From the NCBI RefSeq assembly GCF_021491355.1, contig NZ_JAKENF010000004.1:62001-126000 (forward strand): a stretch of 64,000 nucleotides of DNA, given 5' to 3'. How positions within the stretch are numbered: position 1 is the stretch's first letter; each line of letters begins with the position of its first letter. Under the pieces are notes generated by a model. It made no database searches. It worked only from the letters and a program-made list of their open reading frames with translations, and was not told the DNA's origin. Of the stretch, positions 7,923-16,230 are shown piece by piece. Source of the stretch: Alitabrizicola rongguiensis. Its GTDB lineage: Bacteria; Pseudomonadota; Alphaproteobacteria; Rhodobacterales; Rhodobacteraceae. A program made the translations under genes and the position numbers.

Positions 7923-8423
7923 ATGAACATCGACCTGAGCACAAAAACGGACGCCCAGATCAACGCGCTCATCAAGAACCACGAGGACAAGAACGCACGG
8001 GATCGTCCGATCTATCCACTCCTGCTGGAAGAAAGGGCGCGGCGTGCCCAAGCCAAGGGTCGTCTCGATTTCAACAAGTCCATCGCACTACTGCGAGATG
8101 CAGCGATCAATCAGACCTGTACCTCTTACGGTCAAATTGCCGAGGCCAGTGGAGTAGAGTGGAGCGTCGCCCGTCACCAGATGAATGGGCCGAATGGCCA
8201 TCTGGACCGGCTTCTGGATCTTTGTCATTCCCGCGGACTACCGATGCTGCCCGCAATCTGTGTAAATAAGCCGAACCTGCTCGTTGGCGATCTCGACCCG
8301 ACTGCACTTTCCGGTTTCGCCAATGGCGCACGGCGTCTGGGATACGACTTCACCGATGAGCGTGTCTTTCATCGTTCATGCCAGGAAGAATGCTGGGCTT
8401 GGGGTCGGGAACAGAAGGCATAG
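7923..8423 (+). CDS. Antisense accessory gene with possible alkyltransferase-like winged-helix domain
   Basis: A 166-residue protein on the opposite strand to the tail genes around it. The ATG at 7923 is preceded by AGGAGTGAGG and is preferred over an upstream ATG. Residues 62-135 read CTSYGQIAEASGVEWSVARH... then NGHLDRLLDLCHSRGLP and ICVNKPNLLVG...GFANGARRLGY, a pattern like the DNA-binding half of O6-alkylguanine transferase-like proteins, where the PCHR active site is absent. Codon usage is less GC-rich than its neighbours, consistent with recent transfer. A weak TTGAGC/TAGGCT promoter-like pair with 17-base spacing lies at 7839-7867. The domain assignment is tentative. Confidence 0.5.
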   Translation: MNIDLSTKTDAQINALIKNHEDKNARDRPIYPLLLEERARRAQAKGRLDFNKSIALLRDAAINQTCTSYGQIAEASGVEWSVARHQMNGPNGHLDRLLDLCHSRGLPMLPAICVNKPNLLVGDLDPTALSGFANGARRLGYDFTDERVFHRSCQEECWAWGREQKA

Positions 8424-8482
8424 GCAGCTTTCATTGCTGGTTTCTCTCAACTGCAAGAAACCCATAGCAGCCCAGCTCGACC

Positions 8483-9631
8483 CTATTCCTTGACCTCCAC
8501 GACCGGCAAGGTCACCTCACTCGCCACCGCCCCATACCGAATTTCGATCCGATCCGCATCAGACCGCACCAGCGTCAGGAAATGCACCTTGGTCCCGATG
8601 GCCACCGGCTCGCCGAGGCTGGAAGACAGCGTCAGCCGATAATCCGCACCTTCCGCCACCGCAGCGTTGATCGTCCGGAACCGGAACCCGCTCGGCATCT
8701 CGAGCAGGATGGCGCGGCCTACATAATCCGCCAGGTCCGTGATGGGCGCTACGCGCATCAGCGTGGATCCGGAAGTCATGGCCGTACGCAGTTGCAAATC
8801 GCGCCCCCAGGTCGGCAGCCAGAAGCTGGCTTGTCGGCCCCGCAACGACCACAGCCAGCGACGCAGTGCCCAACGTTCCGCTGTGCCCTGCGCCTTCAGG
8901 GTAATCGCCTCACCCCTCTCGAACAGATCCCGCAACGGTTCGACCACGACCGGCCCGAAGCCGTTGTCGACGTATTCCACGGCGCGACGCAGGCTGGTGG
9001 TGATCGGCGAACGGGTCAGGCTCGGGTCGGTCTGGACCGGACGGCCGAGATAGGTTGGCATGACCGGTGCGGACAGATCAGGAGCATCGCACAGCAGGAA
9101 GGTTGCCGTGACCATGCCGTCATTCTGGCGGCGACGCGCGATCTCGACGGGGGCAGACAGAACGCCCTCTCGCACCGGCGCAACGGTGATGCGCGCCGCT
9201 GCCACAATGGCTCCCGGCAGCTGCCCACCCAGCGGTTCCACCAGGATCAGCCGATCCGCCTCTACAGCGGCGATCTCCGCGACAGATGCCTCGCGGCCAT
9301 CCACCGCGATAACTAAAGCATCCCCCGCCCGGAAATCCGCTACTGTGATGTCGACGATGATCTCGGTCGCCCCCTGTGCCACATCCGCCGTCGGCTGGAC
9401 CGCCATATGCCAGAGCGGCACCCGCCAGTCTCCCGCAAATCCCGCCCGCGCAAGTTCAATCGCCCGAGCCATGCCCAGCGCATCACAGCGATGCTGGAAG
9501 GTGACGATCTCCCGCGGAAGGGATCTGAGCGCGATGCGCTGTTCGCCCGTCCGGGACTGCAGCACATCTGTGCGCCATTCCAAGACCTCGATGATCTCCT
9601 GCGCCGCCGGAAGGGGCCAGAGTTCAGGCAT
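8483..9631 (-). CDS. Distal tail-type protein
   Basis: A 382-residue protein between tape measure and hub genes, the place of distal tail proteins in siphoviruses. It begins with a MPELWPLPA segment and an EVLEWRTDVLQ strand; residues 235-300 include RDLFERGEAITLKAQGTAERWALRRWLW and a strand-rich WLPTWGRDL motif typical of phage proteins that fold onto the tail tube ring. Its 5' end overlaps the tape measure stop by eight bases. I assign it by position and general beta-rich composition; a DUF2460-type relation is possible but not proved. Confidence 0.6.
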   Translation of the reverse strand: MPELWPLPAAQEIIEVLEWRTDVLQSRTGEQRIALRSLPREIVTFQHRCDALGMARAIELARAGFAGDWRVPLWHMAVQPTADVAQGATEIIVDITVADFRAGDALVIAVDGREASVAEIAAVEADRLILVEPLGGQLPGAIVAAARITVAPVREGVLSAPVEIARRRQNDGMVTATFLLCDAPDLSAPVMPTYLGRPVQTDPSLTRSPITTSLRRAVEYVDNGFGPVVVEPLRDLFERGEAITLKAQGTAERWALRRWLWSLRGRQASFWLPTWGRDLQLRTAMTSGSTLMRVAPITDLADYVGRAILLEMPSGFRFRTINAAVAEGADYRLTLSSSLGEPVAIGTKVHFLTLVRSDADRIEIRYGAVASEVTLPVVEVKE

Positions 9632-12101
9632 TGATGGCGCCCCTGTTGCGGCGGATCACGTTCAGGATGGCCCGCTCGCCCGAGGGCGTGGCGAGATAGT
9701 CGCCGACGACAGACGGGTCGAGCACGTTGATGATGCGGGTCGACATCGAAGATGCAGCAGCCGCGCCATCGCCATTCATCTCGACGCCGAGCCTGCCGCC
9801 CTTTCCGCGGCGCAAGGGCAGAATGGCTTCGGGCCCAGCCTCGCCCATCAGTCCCACGCCCTTGGCGAAGGGAAAAACCGTTGGCCGGTTCACCACACCA
9901 CCCCGCGCGAAGGCGGTCAGTTCCGCGCCACCGGCAAAGACCCCGCCCTTGGCAAAGCCGAAGAGGCTGGCGAAGAACCCGCCGCCCCCCCCGGCACCTC
10001 CACCAGTGAAGGCGTTGATCAGCGCGTTCTCGATCGGCTTGAAGGCCAGATCGATCAGCCGCGTGGCGAGGTTCTGCGCGATCCGCGAAATCGCCCCGGC
10101 AAAACTCTCCCAGGTGAACTCGCCCGAGGTGAGGGCCTGCTTGATCGGCCCGGTGAGGTCCTGCGCGAGGCCTTGGGCGATCTCGCGCGATTTCTCCTGC
10201 GCCCTGCGTACCGCCTCGGCCGTGGCCTCCCAGGCATTCCTTGCCGCATCGGCTCCCTCGCGCAGCGCATTGCCTGCGCCGCGCCCAGAACTGCCAGCGG
10301 CGTCCGCGGCCTCGCCTGCCCCCTGCAGGGCGGTGCCGAGGCCTGTTGCGGCCGTGCGCGCATCCTCGAGCCCTACCGCTGCTTCGGTGCCGGATGCCGA
10401 GACGGCATCCCGCAGGGCGGCCACGGATTGCAGAGGAGCGGTGGCCGCTGTCGCCACTTCGCCCATCATGTCGCGCAAACGCGCGGCCTCGCCACGCGCC
10501 GCCTCGGCTGCAGCGGTGAGGCCCAGATCAGGGGGTGCGATGGGATCGCTGCTGAAGGCCGCCTCGAAGGCCGCGCGCGCTTCCGCCCCCGCATTGGCCG
10601 CAGCCCCTTCAAAGGGGTTCTCGATCCCGCCCAGCTCGATGGTCCCGATGAGCGGCACCCGTTTCTCGATGCCCAGCACATCGAGACCGGCATTGATGCC
10701 TTCTAGGAAGCCATCGATCCGTGCCGCCACGCCGTTCAGCATGGCCTCGACCCCGCCGATCAGCGCATTGGCTGCACCATAGGCGAACTCGCCGATGGTG
10801 GCAGGGAGGGCCGACCAGAGGACCTTCACCGCCTCCATCGCCCCCTGAAACGTGTTCAGCGTGGCATTCCCGAAGCCCACGACCGCCTCGAGCCCGGTCT
10901 GCAGCGCCGCAGTGATGCCCGCACTGATCTCGGCCCAGCCCGCCATGATCGAGAGACCCAGCGCCACCATGCCGAGCTTCATGCGGTCCCAGACCTCGCG
11001 AGCAGCGTCGCCCAGAAGGCCCAACGCGGCTCCGACACTGCCCGTGCCTTGCACCAGCCGACCGAACTGGAAGATCAACTCGCCCGCGCCGACGATCAGC
11101 GCCCCGATGCCGGTGCGGATCAGCGCGCCGCGCAGAGCGACAAGCGCGGTCGCAAGACCCCGGACCGAAAGTGCCGCCGTGGCCAGCCCCGCGACCCAGC
11201 GGCCCGCCATGACGCCCACAAAAGCCGCGGCATAGGACGCCATGCGCCCCAGGTTCTCGCCCAGCGCATCGAGTGCCGTCCGAAGCGCGCCGCCTTCGGA
11301 CGCCAGCGCCACGAAAGCCTCGGCAAGCGAGGTGACGGCGGGCGCCACGGCGACGGCGATCTGATTGCGGATCCCGTCGAAAACCATGCCGAGACTGCCC
11401 AGTGCGATCTGGGTCTGGCGCAGCGAGGACAGTGCCTCGCCGTCGAGAATCGCGCCGACCGAGCGGGCCTGATCGCCGAAGCGGGTCATCTCGGCCCCGC
11501 CATCGCGCAGGAGCGGCAGGAGGCGCGTGGCGTCCGAGGCCATGGCCTCGAGATAGAAGGTCATCTCCTGCTGGCTGAGCCCGGCCTTCTCGAGCGAGGT
11601 CACGTAGAGCTGCAGCGCTTCCGGCCCTGAGAGGCGCGCGAACTCCTCGGCCGTGACGCCCACGCGCGGCGCGATCTGCTCGAAGAAATTCTGCATCGGC
11701 CCGCCGCCGGTCTGCAGGAAATCCCCGACCCGGTCGTTCACGTCCTTCAGGATATCGGCAAGCTTCTCCTGCTCGACCCCGACCGTGCGTGCCCCGGCCG
11801 CCCAGCGCTGGAAGCTCTCCGGCGTGGCATTGGCGACTTGCGCAAACTGCCGGATCTGGTCGGCGCTCTGGGCTGCATTGCGCACGATGATGCCAAGCCC
11901 TGCAGTCGCGGCAGAGGCCGCCGCAGCCATGGCGATCCCGGCACGGCGCGCGAAAGCGGCAAGCCGGGTGTTTGCCGCCTCCATCTCGCGCGACAGGCGC
12001 CCGAAGCCGCGCGTTCCGGCCTCGCCGATCCCTTCCAGCTCGGCGCGCACCTGGCGGCCGCCGACGGCCGCGAGGCGGACAGAAACGCGCTTCTCAGCCA
12101 T
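9624..12101 (-). CDS. Tail tape measure protein
   Basis: An 825-residue protein rich in Ala and helical heptads. The N-terminal 60 residues are basic and helical, followed by a hydrophobic glycine-rich stretch (AAAASAATAGLGIIV). Several further hydrophobic segments occur near residues 290-400, and the C-terminus is Gly-rich with FAKGGVFAGGAELTAFARGG and EAILPLRRGKGGRLGVE, the usual tape-measure ending. It determines tail length and is ejected into the host. Its start overlaps the stop of the -1 frameshifted chaperone by eight bases, as expected for a G-GT-tape measure arrangement. The length is typical for a tail of about 120 nm. Confidence 0.9.
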   Translation of the reverse strand: MAEKRVSVRLAAVGGRQVRAELEGIGEAGTRGFGRLSREMEAANTRLAAFARRAGIAMAAAASAATAGLGIIVRNAAQSADQIRQFAQVANATPESFQRWAAGARTVGVEQEKLADILKDVNDRVGDFLQTGGGPMQNFFEQIAPRVGVTAEEFARLSGPEALQLYVTSLEKAGLSQQEMTFYLEAMASDATRLLPLLRDGGAEMTRFGDQARSVGAILDGEALSSLRQTQIALGSLGMVFDGIRNQIAVAVAPAVTSLAEAFVALASEGGALRTALDALGENLGRMASYAAAFVGVMAGRWVAGLATAALSVRGLATALVALRGALIRTGIGALIVGAGELIFQFGRLVQGTGSVGAALGLLGDAAREVWDRMKLGMVALGLSIMAGWAEISAGITAALQTGLEAVVGFGNATLNTFQGAMEAVKVLWSALPATIGEFAYGAANALIGGVEAMLNGVAARIDGFLEGINAGLDVLGIEKRVPLIGTIELGGIENPFEGAAANAGAEARAAFEAAFSSDPIAPPDLGLTAAAEAARGEAARLRDMMGEVATAATAPLQSVAALRDAVSASGTEAAVGLEDARTAATGLGTALQGAGEAADAAGSSGRGAGNALREGADAARNAWEATAEAVRRAQEKSREIAQGLAQDLTGPIKQALTSGEFTWESFAGAISRIAQNLATRLIDLAFKPIENALINAFTGGGAGGGGGFFASLFGFAKGGVFAGGAELTAFARGGVVNRPTVFPFAKGVGLMGEAGPEAILPLRRGKGGRLGVEMNGDGAAAASSMSTRIINVLDPSVVGDYLATPSGERAILNVIRRNRGAINA

Positions 12102-12417
12102 CGCGGCGACCTTCTCTCTCTTCGTTTAGCTTGCGGACCATCACCGCCTCGATCACCGGGAGCAGTTCGACGACCGCGCGCGGGGAAATGCCCATGGCGG
12201 CGGCCATGGCCAGTGCGGCCGTCATGTCCCAGCCAAGGACAGCGCCCGGGACGGCGCGGATCTGCCCACCCATGCGCTGCGCAAGATCCCAGACCTGCCA
12301 GCCCTCATGGCTTAGGGGGGCGTTCAGGATTTGCGGGCAGTCCCGGCAGCGCGCTTCACAGGCCTGGCAGTAGCCGTCGCCCCCACCGAAGACCCATTCG
12401 GCGAGGGCGATGAGACG
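12094..12417 (-). CDS. Downstream (T) reading frame of tail assembly chaperone, reached by -1 frameshift
   Basis: A 107-codon open frame that has no plausible initiator at its 5' end and is entered from the upstream chaperone gene at the slippery site 12417-12423. It encodes RLIALAEWVFGGGDGY, then a Cys cluster of C-x2-C-x3-C-x2-C spacing (YCQACEARCRDC), then a helical GWQVWDLAQRMGGQ region and an ELLPVIEAVMVRKLNEE helix. The latter resembles known siphovirus T-type chaperone tails. The product would be a fusion of about 236 residues that bridges tape measure and tail tube. Independent initiation from an internal ATG would lose the Cys cluster and is less likely. Confidence 0.75.
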   Translation of the reverse strand, partial: RLIALAEWVFGGGDGYCQACEARCRDCPQILNAPLSHEGWQVWDLAQRMGGQIRAVPGAVLGWDMTAALAMAAAMGISPRAVVELLPVIEAVMVRKLNEEREGRRDG

Positions 12418-12761
12418 TTTTTTTCCACCTCGAGCTCCAGACCCTTGGCGACATAGGCGGTCTGGAACTTCTCGAAGATAGGCCAGAGGTCGAGAAGCGC
12501 GTCGATGGCGTCTGGGCTGATCGGGATCGGGGCGCCATCAGCATCACCCACACCGTCCCAATCGACGATGGCGCGGGCTGCGATGGCCTTCGCGAAGATC
12601 ACCGCGATGCTGTCATCGGGCGTGCCGGGTGCGATGCCGCGCACGGCCTGGTCCGTGCGTGCGGCGACCATGATGGCGGTGGTCAGGGGTTCGACCTTGA
12701 CGCGCACGCCCAGCGCGAGGTCCAGCCAGCAAGCCTCACGGGCGAGGTTCAGGCGCAGCAT
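12324..12761 (-). CDS. Tail assembly chaperone (gpG-like)
   Basis: A 145-residue protein starting MLRLNLAREACWLDLALGVRV. The first 115 residues form a compact alpha/beta domain as in phage tail chaperones; the last 30 (from NVSSPSPNG) are a low-complexity Ser/Ala/Thr tail, which is what is read when frameshifting does not occur. The start lies two bases after the tail-tube stop and follows GAGGAG. It binds the tape measure protein during tail assembly in known systems. The A-AAA-AAC site at codons 127-129 sends a fraction of ribosomes into the -1 frame. Confidence 0.75.
   Translation of the reverse strand: MLRLNLAREACWLDLALGVRVKVEPLTTAIMVAARTDQAVRGIAPGTPDDSIAVIFAKAIAARAIVDWDGVGDADGAPIPISPDAIDALLDLWPIFEKFQTAYVAKGLELEVEKNVSSPSPNGSSVGATATARPVKRAAGTARKS
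12378..12423 (-). promoter_or_regulatory. -1 programmed ribosomal frameshift signal
   Basis: The slippery heptamer A-AAA-AAC (12417-12423, minus strand) is in the correct register of the upstream frame, at codons GAA AAA AAC. Seven bases downstream begins a 13-pair stem, arms 12397-12409 and 12378-12390, with two G-U pairs and a six-base loop. Heptamer, spacer length and stem match the standard -1 frameshift element of lambda-like G/GT genes. Confidence 0.85.
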
Positions 12762-12763
12762 GA

Positions 12764-13708
12764 TCAATACTCCTCGATGTCGTTGACGAGCGTGGAGGTG
12801 CACATCCGCCCCAGCGTGGCATCCCGTGCGGCCTGCCAGTCGAAACTGGCCTGGATGCCCTGCGGCCCCGGGATCTCGATCCGCGGTCGTGGCAGATAGA
12901 CGGCATGCGCCGTGAAGCTGAAGCTCTCGCCCGAGGGCAGGACATAGGCGAAGGTCAGGGCGCAGGGATCGCCCGCAATGGCCTGATTCACCAGCACCTG
13001 ATCGGCGAAGCGCACCTCGATCTTGCCGGTCAGCGCGGCAATGGAGGGGTCTGCCCCGTCGATGCGGCCGTCAGAGCGGATGGTCTCCACCCGGTCGAGG
13101 TTGTTGGCATAGGTGATCTCGGCCGAGATGATGTTGCCGAGCGGCTGGCCGTTGCGCGTGATCGCCCCGTTGAAATGGCCGAAGCGCTGGAGCTCGAGAT
13201 CGGCCAGTGTGCCTGCGGCGGAGATGCTGGCGATGGTCTCGCCTTGCGCAACGAGGCTTGCCGTCGCGGTTAGCAGCCCGGAGCGCTGCATCTGCCAGCT
13301 GAGGCTGTCGAGGACGCAGCCGGAATACATGGCATAGCGCGGCACCTCGGGCATACCGGTCTCGATGGACATGGATGGCAAGGACCAGGCACCTGAGCGG
13401 AACTCGTGGGTAAACGGCCCCGGTGCAGCGCCAGTCGTCACAGGCGTCCCGAAGGCGGCCTCAAGCCAGAAGCCAAAGGCCGCGGCATCGATCGGGACGA
13501 CCACGCTGCCATCGGCCGTCACCGCATCCTTGATCGGCGCGAGTGGATCGCGACCGTAGCCCAGCAGTTCGCTGTTGAGGAGCGGCTGTTCCGACCCCAG
13601 CGTGGTGCTGGCGAACGGCATCTTCGTGAAGCCGCCCGTGGGCGGGGTGCCATAGGTGGTCTCGAACGCAAGCGCCATCTGCGCCCGCGCGCCTTGCGCA
13701 CGTGCCAT
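12764..13708 (-). CDS. Major tail tube protein
   Basis: A 314-residue protein with the features of the Phage_tube_2 family: an N-terminal MALAFETTYGTPPTGGF segment, the 'SE.LG..RDP' motif, and a strand pattern built from short beta hairpins through SLPSMSIETG, LQRFGHFNGAITRNGQPL and IEVRFADQVLV. It polymerises as hexameric rings around the tape measure. It is the first gene of the tube-chaperone-tape measure set. A gap of 73 bases separates it from the divergent thermonuclease gene upstream. Confidence 0.8.
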   Translation of the reverse strand: MARAQGARAQMALAFETTYGTPPTGGFTKMPFASTTLGSEQPLLNSELLGYGRDPLAPIKDAVTADGSVVVPIDAAAFGFWLEAAFGTPVTTGAAPGPFTHEFRSGAWSLPSMSIETGMPEVPRYAMYSGCVLDSLSWQMQRSGLLTATASLVAQGETIASISAAGTLADLELQRFGHFNGAITRNGQPLGNIISAEITYANNLDRVETIRSDGRIDGADPSIAALTGKIEVRFADQVLVNQAIAGDPCALTFAYVLPSGESFSFTAHAVYLPRPRIEIPGPQGIQASFDWQAARDATLGRMCTSTLVNDIEEY

Positions 13709-13781
13709 GGATAGGTCCCTTCTTCCTTAAGCAGTCGATGGTTGTCTTGCAGCAGAGCTGTTTCTCGGGTCTGCTGTCGCA

Positions 13782-14222
13782 ATGTTTGGAAGGTTTCTCA
13801 TTCGCCGCGTTACCGGCCCGTTCCGCCGTGCGCTTTTTCTTATGGTCGTCCTTGCGATTGGGGCCTCCCTCGCAATCAAGACTGAGGCGCAAAGCCGCTC
13901 GTCCGATATGTTCGAGGCAAGGGTCAGCAAGATCCTTGACGGAGACACCTTCACACTTAGCGGAGAGTCCCGCCGTATCCGGGTCTGGGGTCTCGACGCG
14001 CCGGAATGGAACCATCGCGGGGGTTCGGCTGCTACTGCCATGCTGCGCGGCCTGATCTCCGGCAAGCGCCTGAGCTGTGCTGTCCTTGACATCGATCGGT
14101 ACGGTCGCCTCGTCGCCCAGTGTTTCCTGCCTGATGGCCGGGACATCGCCGCAGAAATGATCCGCTCCGGTGCGGCAGATGAATACTGTCGCTATTCCGG
14201 CGGTTTCTACGGAACCTGCTGA
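13782..14222 (+). CDS. Membrane-anchored or secreted thermonuclease (SNase-like)
   Basis: A 146-residue protein with a basic N-terminus and one hydrophobic segment (residues 18-33, LFLMVVLAIGASLAIK) that may act as signal peptide or anchor. The remainder is a staphylococcal nuclease domain: VSKILDGDTFTL with the metal aspartate, IRVWGLDAPEWNHRGG, an RYGRLVAQC strand and a YCRYSGGFYGTC ending. Family members cut DNA and RNA with calcium. It is transcribed against the surrounding tail genes, so it is an accessory gene. It could degrade DNA in the periplasm, acting against superinfecting phage, or be a host-derived gene. Confidence 0.75.
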   Translation: MFGRFLIRRVTGPFRRALFLMVVLAIGASLAIKTEAQSRSSDMFEARVSKILDGDTFTLSGESRRIRVWGLDAPEWNHRGGSAATAMLRGLISGKRLSCAVLDIDRYGRLVAQCFLPDGRDIAAEMIRSGAADEYCRYSGGFYGTC

Positions 14223-14266
14223 GCGGGCATGGCAGAGATCATACCATCGCGAGGTACTGCCGGAGC

Positions 14267-14470
14267 ATGATCGAAGGTTTCTTATTTCTGATCGCCGGGC
14301 TGGCGGCCCTCTACATCACCCTTTGGCTGTTCATCCTGCTGCCGGCCAGGATGGCAGAAGCGAGGGGACGCAGTGCCATCGGCTGGGTTCTGGTGAGCCT
14401 TTTCTTTTCGCCCCTTCTAGCAGTTTTTCTGCTGTGGGTGCTGGGCGACGCTCCAGACCGCAACGCCTGA
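14267..14470 (+). CDS. Small two-helix membrane protein
   Basis: A 67-residue protein with two hydrophobic stretches (residues 4-27 and 39-60) joined by a short basic loop ARMAEARGRSAIGW. No known domain is visible. It follows the thermonuclease gene by 44 bases in the same orientation and may be co-transcribed. A role in membrane targeting or immunity is possible, but the sequence alone does not show it. Confidence 0.5.
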   Translation: MIEGFLFLIAGLAALYITLWLFILLPARMAEARGRSAIGWVLVSLFFSPLLAVFLLWVLGDAPDRNA

Positions 14471-14533
14471 CTGAATTCAGGGCTGATCACGCTCCGGTCC
14501 TGGCCCGACGCGTGCCAGTCCACGGCATGAGCA

Positions 14534-14953
14534 TCAGGCAAGCGGATCAGCCGTGGAATAGTGCAACATTACCGGGATCACCGCGGCCTTTAGGCTAGCA
14601 GCACCTTCGACCGGCAGATCGACCGGGCGCGGTGCTTCAGCTTCGATCCAGTCGCAAAGACCGCCCAGCGTCCGGTCGGCGGCAATCGCCGCGCCGATGT
14701 AGGCGCAGAGAGTATCGAAGGTCGCCTCACGGGAAGCGCCCTGAACGACCGCCTCAATCTCGGCGCGGTGCTGATAGTGGTAGCGAAGCGGCGACAGTGT
14801 CACCTCGGGCTCCCCCGGCTCGCCGTCGCGCATGATCAGCAGGCCCGCGGCTGGCATGCGCTCAGGCAGAACGTCGCCGCGGAGGGCTGTGGGAGGTAGC
14901 GCCGAAAGCCGCGCGTGCAGCGCGGCGAGGATGGTTTCGCGGGTGGTAGGCAT
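14534..14953 (-). CDS. Tail terminator-like protein (gpU-type)
   Basis: A 139-residue protein beginning MPTTRETILAALHARLSAL, with the alpha/beta composition of tail terminator proteins: an N-terminal helix, a LIMRDGEPGEPEVTLSP strand pair, a second helix with a DTLCAYIGAAIAADRTLGGL segment, and a C-terminal VIPVMLHYSTADPLA strand. Tail terminators cap the growing tail tube and join it to the head. Its order between tube and head-tail joining genes fits. Two accessory genes separate it from the tube gene. Confidence 0.65.
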   Translation of the reverse strand: MPTTRETILAALHARLSALPPTALRGDVLPERMPAAGLLIMRDGEPGEPEVTLSPLRYHYQHRAEIEAVVQGASREATFDTLCAYIGAAIAADRTLGGLCDWIEAEAPRPVDLPVEGAASLKAAVIPVMLHYSTADPLA

Positions 14954-14985
14954 AAGCTCTAACCTAAATGGACGGCGTCAGGCGC

Positions 14986-15567
14986 TTATCGCGCCCCCTT
15001 CTTGCCGAAGATCGGTTGCAGTGTGTCCCACAAGGAGTCTTCAAGATCTTGCCTGCAATCCCGACTAACTTCAGGCGAAAACGACTGCACTCTGACAGTC
15101 ACCACGCCATCAAACTGTGGGCACCAACGCTGCATATTCAGGGCATAAGTCCCGGCCGCTGCCGACCCGACATGCTCTCTTAATCTACGACGGATGTCTT
15201 CCGAGCCGCCAACATACAGTGCGGTTTGCTCTTCCCTTTCAGGATTGCGCCGTGGGAGCCGATACCCTCTCACCTGCTCGGCCGGTAGCCCATCAAATGC
15301 ATGTCTGATCGTCTGAGCGGCTTCGGCATTATCGACCGAAAGCGAGTAGAGCGATGGACGCGTGATGTTTACACTGAGACTTTGCGCCAGCCATGGCCCA
15401 AGCTGTTGCGCTGCGACACCTTCACGGATCTGTTCTGCCGTGAACTGACGCTCTACCGGATTGTTGAACTCGGCATTGCGGATTGATCGCGCGCGATGAA
15501 GCATTTTCATTCGTGCGGATCGGATGACTTCAGCGGTAAGCATATATCTTTTCAGCCCGACTATCAT
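14986..15567 (-). CDS. GIY-YIG-like nuclease domain protein
   Basis: A 193-residue protein. The central part TALYVGGSEDIRRRLREHVG resembles the YIG strand and helix of GIY-YIG endonucleases, with conserved Arg and His, and the C-terminal LEDSLWDTLQPIFGKKG fits the family's catalytic Glu and closing motif. The first GIY strand is degenerate (VRGYRLPRRN). The N-terminal 60 residues are helical and basic. Codon usage is less GC-biased than the structural genes. It sits between tail terminator and DUF6441 genes in the same orientation, as a homing-type or accessory gene. Start could also be at 15543. Confidence 0.5.
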   Translation of the reverse strand: MIVGLKRYMLTAEVIRSARMKMLHRARSIRNAEFNNPVERQFTAEQIREGVAAQQLGPWLAQSLSVNITRPSLYSLSVDNAEAAQTIRHAFDGLPAEQVRGYRLPRRNPEREEQTALYVGGSEDIRRRLREHVGSAAAGTYALNMQRWCPQFDGVVTVRVQSFSPEVSRDCRQDLEDSLWDTLQPIFGKKGAR

Positions 15568-15585
15568 TTGTCTTGCTGCAAACGA

Positions 15586-16230
15586 TCACGAACTGGCTTT
15601 TCCGTCCACCCAGATCGCCGCGATCAATCCGGGCACACCGTCCACTGCCCGTTCGGCATCCCGCGCCAGATCCAGTCGCTTTGGGAGCTTCACCTGTGGC
15701 ACCAGCAGGAAGATCGGCGCGGTCACGAGGCCACGGCCGGTTTTCGATCGTGACGCCACGGCGCGGCCCTTTGTGTTCAGCCGCCCTTCGGCTACCAGCA
15801 GGCTTGGCCCACGACGACGATAGATGAACCGCAGGCTTAGGCCAGTTCGGCGCTCCCATTCGCCGGGGGTGATCCGGCCGCCGCGCTGGGACTTGCCGGC
15901 GGCGGGTGTGGGTATCGCCAGCCAGAAGCCGTTCTTCGAGCGGATCAGCGGGCCGGTGTCATGCGCGCCGATGATGACCGGGGCGTTGGACCAGACCACG
16001 GCCGCCGCGTTGAGGCTCGGCGTGGCCTTGGGGAATTGCTCCGACCGGATGGTGCGGGCGAGCCGGGGCCCGAGGCCCGCACCGGTGATCTGCAGCCGCC
16101 ATGCGGCCTTCAGCCCGGTTCCGGCTTCGCGGATCGCGGCTGAGACAGCCCGCTCGCCCGCCGCGACCTCGGCCGCCATCATCGCGGCGATGTCAGGATC
16201 GATGTCGAGCTTCAGTTTCATCGCGGTCAC
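15586..16230 (-). CDS. DUF6441-family phage protein
   Basis: A 214-residue protein resembling DUF6441: an N-terminal helical region (AGERAVSAAIREAGTGLKAAW), then a GLGPRLARTIRS segment and the strand-rich NGFWLAIPTPAAG stretch followed by an RRGPSLLVAEG strand. It lies between the head-tail joiner and the tail terminator, where minor head-tail completion proteins occur. The GTG at 16230 overlaps the joiner's stop as GTGA; an ATG three codons inside is possible. Function inferred from position. Confidence 0.55.
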   Translation of the reverse strand: MTAMKLKLDIDPDIAAMMAAEVAAGERAVSAAIREAGTGLKAAWRLQITGAGLGPRLARTIRSEQFPKATPSLNAAAVVWSNAPVIIGAHDTGPLIRSKNGFWLAIPTPAAGKSQRGGRITPGEWERRTGLSLRFIYRRRGPSLLVAEGRLNTKGRAVASRSKTGRGLVTAPIFLLVPQVKLPKRLDLARDAERAVDGVPGLIAAIWVDGKASS

